Of a DNA stretch of 64,000 nucleotides, positions 9,575 through 18,486 are shown piece by piece. The stretch is from Paenibacillus radicis (ex Xue et al. 2023) (GTDB lineage Bacteria > Bacillota > Bacilli > Paenibacillales > NBRC-103111): the NCBI RefSeq assembly GCF_024722015.1, contig NZ_JANQBD010000026.1, forward strand, positions 55,232 to 119,231, given 5' to 3'. Numbering within the stretch: the first letter of the stretch is position 1; every line of letters begins with the position of its first letter. The notes under the pieces are model-generated. The model did no database searches. It had not been told where the DNA came from and worked only from the letters and a program-made list of their open reading frames with translations. A program made the translations under genes and the position numbers.

Positions 9575-10645
9575 ATGAAAATCAATTTAGACGGAATAGA
9601 CACATTGCTGCAAATAGACAAGTCCCAGCTGCTTGAGGCAACCACGAATTATCCTAAGTGGATCTTGGAGGGGTATGAACAGGCGAAAGCGTTCGAAGTT
9701 ATGCCACTGGATAGAAAAGTGGATGAAATTGTTATATGCAGTGTTGGAGGCGGTCCAGTAGCCAGCCTGCTCCAATTGAAATCGATGCTGTCCGACGAGA
9801 TCAAGGCTCCGATCATACTCTCTCAAGCTTATACAATGCCTGCTTATGTGGATGCGGATTCGCTTATTTTTATCGTTAATTATTCGGGAGGCTCCGAGGA
9901 GGTAGTAAGCGCGTACCGTCATGCTATCGACACAGGCGCAACGATTGTTGTTCTGACCGTCGGCGGAAAGGCCAAGGAGCTTGCCGAGCAGCATGGGCAT
10001 TTACTGTTCCAGCTTCCAGCGGGAAGGGTCCCGCGCATCATCTCTACGAGCCATGTTCTGATCCCTATGCTCGTCATTCTCCATCGTATGGGACTCATTG
10101 CCGACCAGGAGCCAGCCATTATGGAAACGGTGGAGCTGCTTGAGCAATTGTCTGGACAATACGCACCTGCTGAGCCGATAAGCAGGAACGAGGCCAAGCA
10201 AATCGCGGTGGAAATGGACGGTCTGATTCCCGTTATTTACGGAACACTGCCGTTTACCGATTCCATTGCTGTACGATTTAAGAACCAGTTGGCAGAGAAC
10301 AGTAAAGTTATGGCTTTTAGCAATGCGATGTCTGGACTTCACCATGATGAGGCGAACGGCTGGGATGCAGATAGCGCTATGCTGAGACAATTTCATTTTA
10401 CTTTGATTAAGGATCTTGAGGATGCTGAGCCGATGACAAGAAGACTGTCGGCAACACGTGATGTACTTGAGACAAGAGCCGGAGCTGTGCGTGAAATTTC
10501 TTCCGTTGGGAGCAGCAGACTGGCTCGAATGTGCTCCTTGGTATATCTCATCGATCATGCTGCTCTTTATGCCGCCCTGATCCGAGGTGTGAACCCGACT
10601 CAAGGTGAGGCACTAAATGAGTTTAGAAAAAGATTCAACGGCTAA
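9575..10645 (+). CDS. SIS-domain sugar isomerase, bifunctional phosphoglucose/phosphomannose isomerase type
   Basis: About 356 residues with two SIS folds. The first contains 'IVNYSGGSEEVVSAYRHA' near residues 90-107, followed by 'TVGGKAKELAEQHG' and 'LPAGRVPR', the signature order of archaeal and bacterial bifunctional PGI/PMI proteins. The second half matches the PGI C-terminal domain ('NQLAENSKVMAFSNAMSGLHHDE' carries the family's Glu-Asn and His-His-Glu positions). It would isomerise an aldose and ketose phosphate inside the cell. ATG 9575 follows GGAGGG; in-frame codons back to 9524 overlap the end of the GHL6 gene. A terminator follows, so this is the last gene of module A. Confidence 0.82.
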   Translation: MKINLDGIDTLLQIDKSQLLEATTNYPKWILEGYEQAKAFEVMPLDRKVDEIVICSVGGGPVASLLQLKSMLSDEIKAPIILSQAYTMPAYVDADSLIFIVNYSGGSEEVVSAYRHAIDTGATIVVLTVGGKAKELAEQHGHLLFQLPAGRVPRIISTSHVLIPMLVILHRMGLIADQEPAIMETVELLEQLSGQYAPAEPISRNEAKQIAVEMDGLIPVIYGTLPFTDSIAVRFKNQLAENSKVMAFSNAMSGLHHDEANGWDADSAMLRQFHFTLIKDLEDAEPMTRRLSATRDVLETRAGAVREISSVGSSRLARMCSLVYLIDHAALYAALIRGVNPTQGEALNEFRKRFNG

Positions 10646-10694
10646 GCCCGGAATACTACATTCATCCCTCCAAACGCACAAACGTAAATTGTAC

Positions 10695-10730
10695 ACCAAG
10701 GACGCCGCAAGGCGTTCTTCTTGGTTTGTA
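10695..10730 (+). terminator. Rho-independent terminator closing module A
   Basis: Stem ACCAAG-ACGCC pairs with GGCGT-CTTGGT around a GCAA tetraloop, followed by a short T-rich stretch. It lies 50 bp after the SIS gene stop and just before the extended -10 element of the next regulator gene. Confidence 0.8.
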
Positions 10731-10739
10731 TGATATAAT
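10731..10739 (+). promoter_or_regulatory. Extended -10 promoter element of the AraC gene
   Basis: The sequence TGATATAAT combines a TGn extension with a perfect TATAAT, with no good -35. Transcription would begin near 10746, leaving only a very short leader before any of the candidate TTG start codons. Confidence 0.55.
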
Positions 10740-10762
10740 CAATAACTGGGATATTGGGGACG

Positions 10763-11551
10763 TTGATCAAATTGCATTCTTGCTATGTAAGAGATCTGGA
10801 TAGCAGTTGGAGTATGAAACGAGCGGTAACGCCCTATAACCTGCTGATGATTATTTCCAATGGTTCCTTGACTTATTGGGTAGATGGCGAGGATCTATCT
10901 CTGCAAGCGGGAGACGTCTTATTCATTCCGGCAGGGTCTGTACGCGGCGGTACTTCGAACGAACAGCACCAAAGGTATGCGACCCATTTCAGCAGCCTTG
11001 GCGATGAAGAGCTGCTTCCGCTTCTGGCTAGTAAGCAGCCTTGCAAGCTGAAGCTGCAAAATATAGCTTACTTTAAGCAAAGGTTTTCCTTGCTCAATCA
11101 TCATTGGCTAACAAAGGGACCCTACTCGTCTGTCATTTGCTGTGGCATTTTATTGGAGATGCTTGGGATTGTCAATCATGAGCTAGATCATCAGAACATC
11201 TCTACCAAAAAAGTAAAGCTGGTGGAGGATCTGAAGGCATATATTCACAGCCACTATAAAAGCCTGTTAAAACTACAGGAGCTTGCCGATTATACTGGAA
11301 GGTCGCCTAATTATATTTCCTATGTGTTTAAGGAAGCAACCGGCTTTACTCCGATAGAGTATCTTCATAACGTTAGAATATCTATAGCCAAGGATCTTAT
11401 GCTTTCCAAGCTCATTCCCATTCGGGAAATTGCAGACCAAACAGGTTTTAGCGATCAGGCCTATTTCAACAGAGTCTTTAAAAAAGTAACCGGCTATTCT
11501 CCTACCTACTTTGTTAATAAAACAACAGAAAAAACGGTGTGGTCGGAGTAG
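10763..11551 (+). CDS. AraC-family transcriptional regulator
   Basis: One-component regulator of about 262 residues. An N-terminal cupin-like sugar-sensing domain (about residues 1-140; 'LQAGDVLFIPAGSVRGG') precedes two AraC helix-turn-helix units ('LQELADYTGRSPNYISYVFK' and 'REIADQTGFSDQAYFNRVFK'). It stands alone between the end of module A and the sensor regulator of module B, so it could control either. No ATG is available near the 5' end: TTG at 10754, 10763 or 10772 are the candidates, with GGGGA at 10756-10760, and the true start is uncertain within a few codons. Confidence 0.88.
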   Translation: MIKLHSCYVRDLDSSWSMKRAVTPYNLLMIISNGSLTYWVDGEDLSLQAGDVLFIPAGSVRGGTSNEQHQRYATHFSSLGDEELLPLLASKQPCKLKLQNIAYFKQRFSLLNHHWLTKGPYSSVICCGILLEMLGIVNHELDHQNISTKKVKLVEDLKAYIHSHYKSLLKLQELADYTGRSPNYISYVFKEATGFTPIEYLHNVRISIAKDLMLSKLIPIREIADQTGFSDQAYFNRVFKKVTGYSPTYFVNKTTEKTVWSE

Positions 11552-11737
11552 TGGCAGCTGAAACGTACAGGTCTTGCGTAAGTTTTTATTTAAAAGCGTA
11601 GAATCGTGCAAAAATATAAATTCTGTCGATGGATATTTCAAGGGAAAAGCACTACCATAAAGAGAAGAGCAAGAACCGTCAGGTCGTAAGCGCAGGCTGC
11701 GCCCATGTATTCTTAATGGCTAAAGGAAGTGACTCCC

Positions 11738-14074
11738 ATGCAAATAAACATGTTGAATGACGGCAGAAGAGGTGTTGTTTTCTGGAAAAATCTAGGGCTC
11801 GTTCTCTTGATAACCTGCCTTCCTATGGTTTTTATAGGTGTAATTTTATACTATGTAGGGACTGAGCGAATTGGGGCTGAAGTCGATAGAGCTCATCAAG
11901 TGCAGCTTAAGCAATCGATCCAGCAAATGGATGAATATTTATCCAGCCTGGAGAAATTCGCAGTAAGGATTGCGTTTGATCCGACGTTTGACGAGTCCTT
12001 GAACCGCATGGATTTTACCGATGAATTCCAAAAAACAAAGGATTTAATGAAATCGCTTACTTTATTATCGGAGTCAAACTCCCTTGTTCAAAGCGTTGGT
12101 TTATTTTTACGTGATGGGGATAAGATCGTTGGGGATGAATCCGGCATTCGTCCTATTCAGACGGAGGAGGACCGCAGGCTGTTCCGATCCTTACTGGATA
12201 AGGAGCAACTGATTTATTGGGACTATTCGTTAAAACAGATCCATAGACCGGGATCATCATACAAAACGGTCGTCATCAGGCTCCCCGGGGGGCAGATGCA
12301 TAATTCCTTCGGCGCCTTTCTGATTTATTTGAATCAAGACAAATTGGATGGAATGGTTCAAAAATTATCCTCGGAGCATGCCGTTTCCTTTTTAATTAAT
12401 GATCAGGGCGAATATTTGACATCACTTCACAGCGATGATTCGAATCCAAGGGAGGAGCTGCTTGAAGAAGCACTTCGAAGCCGTATTATGCAGGAGCAGC
12501 TGGGAGAAAATTCATTCAAATTTATGTGGGATGAGGAGATCTACTTCGTATCCTACGGTAAAATCTCAAAGCTTGGCGGTAAATGGACGGTTATTTCAGC
12601 GACTCCTTTATCCCAAATCATCGCTCCGGTTTCTTCGATGTCCAGAATGATTATTAGTATAAGCAGTCTTGGTTTGCTAATAGGACTTATGCTGTCATGG
12701 TTTGCTTCCAATAAACTATATGCACCCATTCAACGATTAAAAAGTATGCTGGAAATAGGGAAGCATAACAAGCCCGAAGAAAAAAATGAAATTATTTATA
12801 TTGAGAACGAATGGAAACGCCGCCTGCAGGAGCAGCAGGCTTTGTCTGCACAGATCAATCAGTCGATACCAGCGCTCAGAGAAAGCTTTTTACTGCAATT
12901 TTTACAGGGCAATCTATACACCCATACACAATCGGAAATCTTAGGGAAAATGAAGCAGTTAGAATGGGAAGCGGAGCATAAAAAATTTGCTTTTCTAGTG
13001 GCAAATCTGCATGGCTTCGCTGAATTGGGCAGCAAATATTCCGAGCGGGATGTTCAACTTATTACGTTCGCCGCCTCTAATATTATGCTGGAGCTCAGCT
13101 TGGAGAGAATACCTATGGCTCATGTTATGAACTTTCAGGACTTGTCTGTAGGGGTGTTCCTTGTATTGAACAACCACAAATCACATGATGAGATCAAACA
13201 GGAGCTCAGCAAGCTCGCGCAAGATTTCATAACGGCTCTGAACAATGTGCTGCGGATGAAGGCGACCCTTGTAATTAGTAAAATAACCGAGTCAGTAATG
13301 GAAGCACCGGATGTGTTGGAGCAGACCCGAAAAGCGCTGCACTTTAGAGATCTTAAGACGTCGAACCAAATGCTCGATATGAGCCATTTCATATTGGAGC
13401 ATTCAGGCCGTACGAGGTATCCGTTCGAGCTGGAACGGGAAATTGTAACCGCTATAGGAATGGGACTTGAAGATGAAGCAGTCCGTCTCATTAGAGCGTT
13501 TATGCTTGCTTTGCAAAGCAACGACAGCACGGAGTGGATGGTTCATCAAGGGATGATGAAGCTGCTGGGAGCCATCCATGATACGATCATCAGGTATGAT
13601 GTGGATTTGTACACGTTATATGACGGCATGCATGTGTATGAACAGCTTGTAAAGATTTATGAGCCTGATGAGATGGTCCACTGGTTCCAATACAAGCTTA
13701 TCCAACCTTTTATTAAAACATTGTCTATGGCTTATGACGCTGATTTGCGAGGAACCATAGAGGAGCTGCTCAAGCGAATCCAAAATGAATTTTTGTCCGA
13801 TGTTTCCCTGGAACTGTATGCCGAACAGCTGCAAATGAGCTCATCGAAGCTCAGCAAAGCATTCAAGCAAATAACAGGCATCAACTTTATTGATTATATC
13901 GTTCAGCTGCGGATTGAAAAGTGCAAGGAGCTGCTGTTCAAAACCGATATGAAGATCAACGATATTGCAGGCATACTCAGCTACCAGCCTTCTTATCTGA
14001 TCCGTATTTTTAAAAAGAGCGAAGGAATGACACCCGGACAATATCGTGAGAAACATGCGCAGGGACTATGCTGA
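11738..14074 (+). CDS. Membrane-anchored AraC-family sensor regulator, YtdP type
   Basis: About 778 residues. A membrane segment near residues 14-36 is followed by an extracellular sensing domain (dCache-like) to about 298 and a second span near 300-322. A long cytoplasmic middle region leads to two AraC helix-turn-helix units over the last 100 residues ('LYAEQLQMSSSKLSKAFKQ', 'INDIAGILSYQPSYLIRIFK'). This layout lets one protein sense an extracellular sugar and bind DNA while anchored. ATG 11738 is preferred over the overlapping GTG at 11729, as AAAGGAAG lies at the right distance. It is followed by a terminator and then by the module B permeases, its likely targets. Confidence 0.9.
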   Translation: MQINMLNDGRRGVVFWKNLGLVLLITCLPMVFIGVILYYVGTERIGAEVDRAHQVQLKQSIQQMDEYLSSLEKFAVRIAFDPTFDESLNRMDFTDEFQKTKDLMKSLTLLSESNSLVQSVGLFLRDGDKIVGDESGIRPIQTEEDRRLFRSLLDKEQLIYWDYSLKQIHRPGSSYKTVVIRLPGGQMHNSFGAFLIYLNQDKLDGMVQKLSSEHAVSFLINDQGEYLTSLHSDDSNPREELLEEALRSRIMQEQLGENSFKFMWDEEIYFVSYGKISKLGGKWTVISATPLSQIIAPVSSMSRMIISISSLGLLIGLMLSWFASNKLYAPIQRLKSMLEIGKHNKPEEKNEIIYIENEWKRRLQEQQALSAQINQSIPALRESFLLQFLQGNLYTHTQSEILGKMKQLEWEAEHKKFAFLVANLHGFAELGSKYSERDVQLITFAASNIMLELSLERIPMAHVMNFQDLSVGVFLVLNNHKSHDEIKQELSKLAQDFITALNNVLRMKATLVISKITESVMEAPDVLEQTRKALHFRDLKTSNQMLDMSHFILEHSGRTRYPFELEREIVTAIGMGLEDEAVRLIRAFMLALQSNDSTEWMVHQGMMKLLGAIHDTIIRYDVDLYTLYDGMHVYEQLVKIYEPDEMVHWFQYKLIQPFIKTLSMAYDADLRGTIEELLKRIQNEFLSDVSLELYAEQLQMSSSKLSKAFKQITGINFIDYIVQLRIEKCKELLFKTDMKINDIAGILSYQPSYLIRIFKKSEGMTPGQYREKHAQGLC

Positions 14075-14082
14075 AAACTATA

Positions 14083-14122
14083 GCCGTTTCTAATTCTTTA
14101 ATGGGATTAGAGCGGTTTTTTT
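14083..14122 (+). terminator. Rho-independent terminator after the sensor regulator
   Basis: Stem CCG-TTTCTAAT pairs with ATTAGAGCGG around a short loop and is followed by TTTTTTT. It sits 10-50 bp after the stop of the membrane AraC gene and separates it from the permease operon. Confidence 0.8.
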
Positions 14123-14310
14123 GGCATGTCAAAAAAGTGTTATCGCCGGAAACCTGCGTCCAGCCTGAGGAAAAATGTTGTCATTGCCTGAAATGAGCTG
14201 ACTGCGTACAGTTAGGGCATCGCTGAACAAGAGGAGCTTAAGGGGAGGAGCAAGACGCTGAGGGCATTACGAATTTGATGAATTTGATAAGGATAAGGAG
14301 GTAGCGATTC

Positions 14311-15273
14311 ATGTTAACGCAGTCGGACTTGAAATTAAACAGCGGTAGTAAAGCGAAGAAGAGCCGAATGGATACCGTATGGAAAGGCTTGGCAAGGGAT
14401 AAAGTGTTGTATCTCCTTATGCTGCCCGGACTGTTATTTTTTCTTATTTTCAAATACGTTCCCATGTGGGGTGTCATTATTTCTTTTCAGGATTATTCTC
14501 CGTATTTGGGGATGTTAGGGAGCCCTTGGGTCGGTTTTGATCATTTCACACGTTTTTTTGCCAATCCTGATTTTTGGCTGCTGTTCCGCAATACGATGAT
14601 GATCAGCTTGCTGAGTCTGGTGTTCTTCTTCCCTGTGCCTATTGTCATGTCACTGCTGCTGAGCGAAGTGAAGCATAGGGTATTCAAAAGAGTGGTGCAA
14701 TCGATTGTGTACTTGCCTCATTTTCTTTCCTGGGTGGTGGTAGTGGGCATTACATTCCTGTTATTCTCACAATCCTCAGGAATTGTGAATTTGGTGCTGG
14801 AATTTATAGGGTTCTCCCGAGTCGACTTCCTGTCTAATCCCAATTGGTTCTGGGGTATGCTGACCGCGCAAAATATTTGGAAGGAAACGGGCTGGGGCAC
14901 CATTATATTCCTTGCGGCGATTGCAGGCGTTGATCCTCAATTGTATGAAGCTGCTAAGATTGACGGGGCCAACCGTCTAAGGCAGACCTGGCATATTACA
15001 CTTCCTGCTATTCGAAGCGTCATTATTATATTGTTAATTTTACGGATCGGGCAAATTATGGATGTCGGGTTCGAGCAAGTGTTTCTGATGATGAACGGGG
15101 CGGTATCCGAGGTGTCGGATGTTTTTGAAACCTATGTATATCGAGTCGGTATACAGGGTGGTCAGCTAAGCTACAGCACTGCCGTAGGCCTGTTTAAATC
15201 ATTTATTGGTCTGGTGCTGGTCATTGGGGCCAATCGGTTGGCTAAGCGGTTCGGAGAAGAAGGAGTCTATTAG
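14311..15273 (+). CDS. Carbohydrate ABC transporter permease, LplB type (module B)
   Basis: First permease subunit of the second importer, 320 residues with six predicted spans; the first ends in 'KYVPMWGVIISFQDYSPYLG'. The ATPase-docking EAA loop is 'YEAAKIDGANRLRQTW'. ATG 14311 follows AAGGAGG. The gene is 35 bp ahead of its partner permease and lies downstream of a membrane AraC sensor. The order permease-permease-binding protein is the reverse of that in module A. No ATPase gene is present in this operon. Confidence 0.92.
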   Translation: MLTQSDLKLNSGSKAKKSRMDTVWKGLARDKVLYLLMLPGLLFFLIFKYVPMWGVIISFQDYSPYLGMLGSPWVGFDHFTRFFANPDFWLLFRNTMMISLLSLVFFFPVPIVMSLLLSEVKHRVFKRVVQSIVYLPHFLSWVVVVGITFLLFSQSSGIVNLVLEFIGFSRVDFLSNPNWFWGMLTAQNIWKETGWGTIIFLAAIAGVDPQLYEAAKIDGANRLRQTWHITLPAIRSVIIILLILRIGQIMDVGFEQVFLMMNGAVSEVSDVFETYVYRVGIQGGQLSYSTAVGLFKSFIGLVLVIGANRLAKRFGEEGVY

Positions 15274-15308
15274 TCGCTGGCAATTTGTTGAAAAGGAGAC
15301 CGGATTGT

Positions 15309-16190
15309 ATGAAAGAAAGCAAGGGAGACCGTTTATTTAATGGGTTCAATATTTCAATCCTGATTCTGGTATGTATCGTCACGGTGTTTCCGCTGTATTA
15401 TGTGTTTGCCGTTTCATTTACAAGCCCGTCGGAATATTTGCAGAAGCAAGGGTTCGTGCTTTTTCCCGAGCACTGGACCATGAAATCCTATCAATACCTG
15501 CTGTCTACCTCGGCCTTTAAGGATGCCTCATTGGTCAGTATATTTCTAGCTACAGTAGGCACGTTTCTGAGCTTAATGGTAACCTCGGCGATTTCTTACG
15601 GATTATCTAGAAAGCGGTTGCAGGGGCGAAGGCTGTTCCAATTGCTCATTCTGATTACGATTTTATTTAGCCCCGGCATTATTCCGCCTTATTTATTAGT
15701 GAGAGATTTAGGCTTGATCAATAGTATCTGGTCATTGATTTTACCGGTGCTTACAAGCGGCTGGTATGTCATCTTGATGAAAAGCTTCTTTGACAGCATC
15801 CCTGTCGAGCTGGAGGAAGCGGGAATGATTGACGGCTGTAATGATGCCGGTATTTTCTTCCGTATCATTCTTCCGTTATCTTTACCGGCGTTGGCGGCTT
15901 TCGGGCTTTTCTATGCTGTGTCTTATTGGAATACATTTTTCAACGCGATTCTCTATATCAATGACAATACCAAATGGCCTCTACAGCTGGTGCTTCGCAA
16001 TATGCTGATCGAATCCTCTACATCTATGGGTGGCTCGGCAGCTATGGAGATGAGGTCGGAAGAACAGATTCCGGGACAAACGTTGAAAATGGCAGCTGTC
16101 GTAATTGCGACCTTGCCAATAATCGTTGTGTATCCGTTTCTGCAAAAGCATTTTGACAAGGGGGTGATGCTGGGATCGGTAAAAGGGTAA
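15309..16190 (+). CDS. Carbohydrate ABC transporter permease, YtcP type (module B)
   Basis: Second permease subunit of the module B importer, about 293 residues. The EAA loop reads 'LEEAGMIDGCNDAGIFF' and the C terminus 'YPFLQKHFDKGVMLGSVKG' is the standard YtcP ending. ATG 15309 is preferred because AAAAGGAGA lies 10 bases upstream; an in-frame TTG at 15285 would add eight residues and overlaps that site. Six membrane segments are apparent. The binding-protein gene follows after 63 bp. Confidence 0.92.
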   Translation: MKESKGDRLFNGFNISILILVCIVTVFPLYYVFAVSFTSPSEYLQKQGFVLFPEHWTMKSYQYLLSTSAFKDASLVSIFLATVGTFLSLMVTSAISYGLSRKRLQGRRLFQLLILITILFSPGIIPPYLLVRDLGLINSIWSLILPVLTSGWYVILMKSFFDSIPVELEEAGMIDGCNDAGIFFRIILPLSLPALAAFGLFYAVSYWNTFFNAILYINDNTKWPLQLVLRNMLIESSTSMGGSAAMEMRSEEQIPGQTLKMAAVVIATLPIIVVYPFLQKHFDKGVMLGSVKG

Positions 16191-16253
16191 GCGGTGTAGG
16201 CTGGAACACGGAAGTATAGCAAAGGTTTTCATTATTAAAGGGAGGTTTTCGAA

Positions 16254-17792
16254 TTGAAAGCTAAATCAAAAGTACTTCGTATTGGAACTTATGCTGCTAT
16301 ATCAGGAATGATGGTGTCCATGCTGGCTGCATGCTCAGGCGGCGCTCAACAAGCAGCGCCGGGAGCTGCAGGCAAAGATGCTCCAGCCTCAAGCGGGGAC
16401 GCCGCTAAACAGGGTCCTCCTACCGAAATCAGCATCATTACCGAATTTCATACAACAGAGCCTCCAGGTGCCAATAATCCAGTTACGAAGGAGTTCGAGA
16501 AACGGACGAATACGAAGCTGAATATTATTTGGGTATCGCCAAACAACTGGACAGAGAAGCAGAATGTGGTACTGGCCTCAGGTGATATACCCGATCTGAT
16601 GAAAGTGTCCGACATTCGCAACCCGTTGATGCAGCAGATGGTTAGACAGGGCGCATTCTGGGATTTGACGCCTTTTCTAAAGGATTATCCGAATTTGATG
16701 GAATATCCGAAAAACGTCATGGACAGCACAAAAATAAACGGCAAAAATTATTTGCTGCCATCTGTTCGTCCGCTTGAGGGCAGTACGGTTATGGGCGTGC
16801 GCAAGGACTGGCTGGATAAGCTCGGGCTCAAGGTTCCTACCACGACGGATGAAATGTATGAGGTTATGAAAGCCTTCGTCAACAATGACCCTGATGGCAA
16901 CGGCAAGAAGGATACGTATGGCTATAATATGCGGGATACCGGTTTGTTCTTTGAGAACGTATTTAATAAAGCAAACGGCAAGTGGAAGCTTGTTGATAAC
17001 AAGCTGGTGGATACGGTGCTGGAGCCGGGGACACGGGAAATGCTCGTCTGGCTGAATAAAGTATACAAGGAAGGACTCATTCCTCAGGATTATATGGTTA
17101 TGAAAACAACCCAGACCGAGGAGTTGGCAACCTCTAACCGTTCAGGCTTTACAACAGATGGGATGCCGGGCTTGTGGCGGCAGATCGAAAATCCGATGAA
17201 GATCGATCCGAAGGCTGATTACCTGGCACTTGTTGCATTGAATGGGGTAACGACACAATCAACTGGCTTTAACGGTGCCTACCTGATACCGAAGAAGGTA
17301 CCGGAAGCCAAGGTGAAGAAAATTCTCGCATTGATGGACTATGGTGCTACAGAAGAAGGCTTCTATCTGGGCATTTACGGAATTAAAGGTGTGCACTATA
17401 ACGAAGTGGACGGCTTTAAGGTTAGCACGAAGCAGGCTGATACGGACAGTGTATCCATAAGCTCCTTCGGTAAAATTTTCGAACGTAATGAGAAGTATTT
17501 ATTTGCTACTGCAACCGGCATGACGAAGGAAGTATTCGAGCGCAACAAAAAAATTCTGGATGAGAAATCCAAAATCAGCATCCCCGATCCATCCATTGGA
17601 TTGATCTCGGAGACGGAAACAAGAGTAGGTACGGAATATAAAAAGAAAATAGATGATCTGAAGGTTAAAGTCATCATGGGCAAAGAACCGATTGAAGCTT
17701 GGGATACGTTTGTTAGCGGGCTGAAGAAGGATGCAGACTACCAGAAGATTATTGCTGAGATGAACAAGGCTTTTCAAGAAAGAGGCAAGTAA
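16254..17792 (+). CDS. Carbohydrate ABC importer solute-binding lipoprotein (module B)
   Basis: Extracellular binding protein of 512 residues, anchored as a lipoprotein: basic N terminus, hydrophobic core and lipobox 'MLAAC' with Cys27 as the modified residue. An Ala/Gly-rich linker precedes the two-lobed binding fold, which includes the calcium-like loop 'NDPDGNGKKDTYGY' common in LplA-type proteins. The start is TTG at 16254 behind GGGAGG; no ATG lies between it and the hydrophobic core. The same leader wording (GGGAGGTTTTC then AATTGA) recurs before the TTG-started binding-protein gene at 50027. It should feed the two permeases just upstream. Confidence 0.93.
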   Translation: MKAKSKVLRIGTYAAISGMMVSMLAACSGGAQQAAPGAAGKDAPASSGDAAKQGPPTEISIITEFHTTEPPGANNPVTKEFEKRTNTKLNIIWVSPNNWTEKQNVVLASGDIPDLMKVSDIRNPLMQQMVRQGAFWDLTPFLKDYPNLMEYPKNVMDSTKINGKNYLLPSVRPLEGSTVMGVRKDWLDKLGLKVPTTTDEMYEVMKAFVNNDPDGNGKKDTYGYNMRDTGLFFENVFNKANGKWKLVDNKLVDTVLEPGTREMLVWLNKVYKEGLIPQDYMVMKTTQTEELATSNRSGFTTDGMPGLWRQIENPMKIDPKADYLALVALNGVTTQSTGFNGAYLIPKKVPEAKVKKILALMDYGATEEGFYLGIYGIKGVHYNEVDGFKVSTKQADTDSVSISSFGKIFERNEKYLFATATGMTKEVFERNKKILDEKSKISIPDPSIGLISETETRVGTEYKKKIDDLKVKVIMGKEPIEAWDTFVSGLKKDADYQKIIAEMNKAFQERGK

Positions 17793-17831
17793 CTTTTTGA
17801 ACTACCTTTATTAAGGGAAGGTTGTGCTGGC

Positions 17832-18446
17832 ATGAAAGAATATGGCTATAAAGTATTAATCAATGGGCAATTATCGACTAACAAATACCGTTATCCGAAT
17901 GAGAAGCGCGAGGTTATTTGTTCAACAACATTAATACAGGGTCACGGTATGAATATTATCGTCGACCCCGGCTGGCGCGATGAACCGCTGCTGGACAAAA
18001 TGCGAGAAGAGCAAATTTCTCCTGAGTCTATCGACCTCATTTATGTGACGCATATGCATGCCGACCATATCCGGTCCATCCGGTTGTTTCCGAACGCCAA
18101 ATGGCTCGGCTATGGAAAGGAGATCGACAATTGGCGGGATAAAATTTCCGATGCGGACCGTGATATATTGGAGCAGCTTCAACCGGTAGCCGGTGAAATT
18201 TACGAGGATATCACAATCATAGAAACTCCAGGGCATACGTTGGAGCATACCTCAGTGTTGTTTCATAGTGGGGGAAAACGTATTTTGGTGGCGGCCGATG
18301 CCGTATTGGTCAAAGAATATTACGAGCATCGGGAGGTTCACGTTATTTCCGAGGACAAGGAGCTGGCTAAGCAGTCCATAGATCTGGCCAAGCAAATTGC
18401 GGATATTATAATACCGGGACATGATGAGCCGTTCGAAGCATTCTGA
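17832..18446 (+). CDS. MBL-fold metallo-hydrolase
   Basis: Metallo-beta-lactamase-fold protein of 204 residues, a single domain without signal peptide. The metal-binding motif 'THMHADH' lies near residues 72-78, followed by 'ETPGHTLEHTSVL', 'VAADAVLV' and 'IPGHDEPF', which supply the remaining His and Asp ligands. The fold suits hydrolysis of a thioester, lactone or phosphodiester. Given its place between a sugar-binding protein and a putative glycosidase, a sugar lactonase-like role is plausible but unproven. It is too short and lacks the secretion signal expected for an antibiotic-resistance beta-lactamase. Confidence 0.85.
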   Translation: MKEYGYKVLINGQLSTNKYRYPNEKREVICSTTLIQGHGMNIIVDPGWRDEPLLDKMREEQISPESIDLIYVTHMHADHIRSIRLFPNAKWLGYGKEIDNWRDKISDADRDILEQLQPVAGEIYEDITIIETPGHTLEHTSVLFHSGGKRILVAADAVLVKEYYEHREVHVISEDKELAKQSIDLAKQIADIIIPGHDEPFEAF

Positions 18447-18486
18447 GAGATAATCTGCTCGCATTAAAATGAAAAGGAGCTCTTAC

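Noticed and set aside
17832..18446. Antibiotic-resistance metallo-beta-lactamase
   Set aside because: No signal peptide, embedded in a sugar operon, and the motifs fit general MBL-fold hydrolases.
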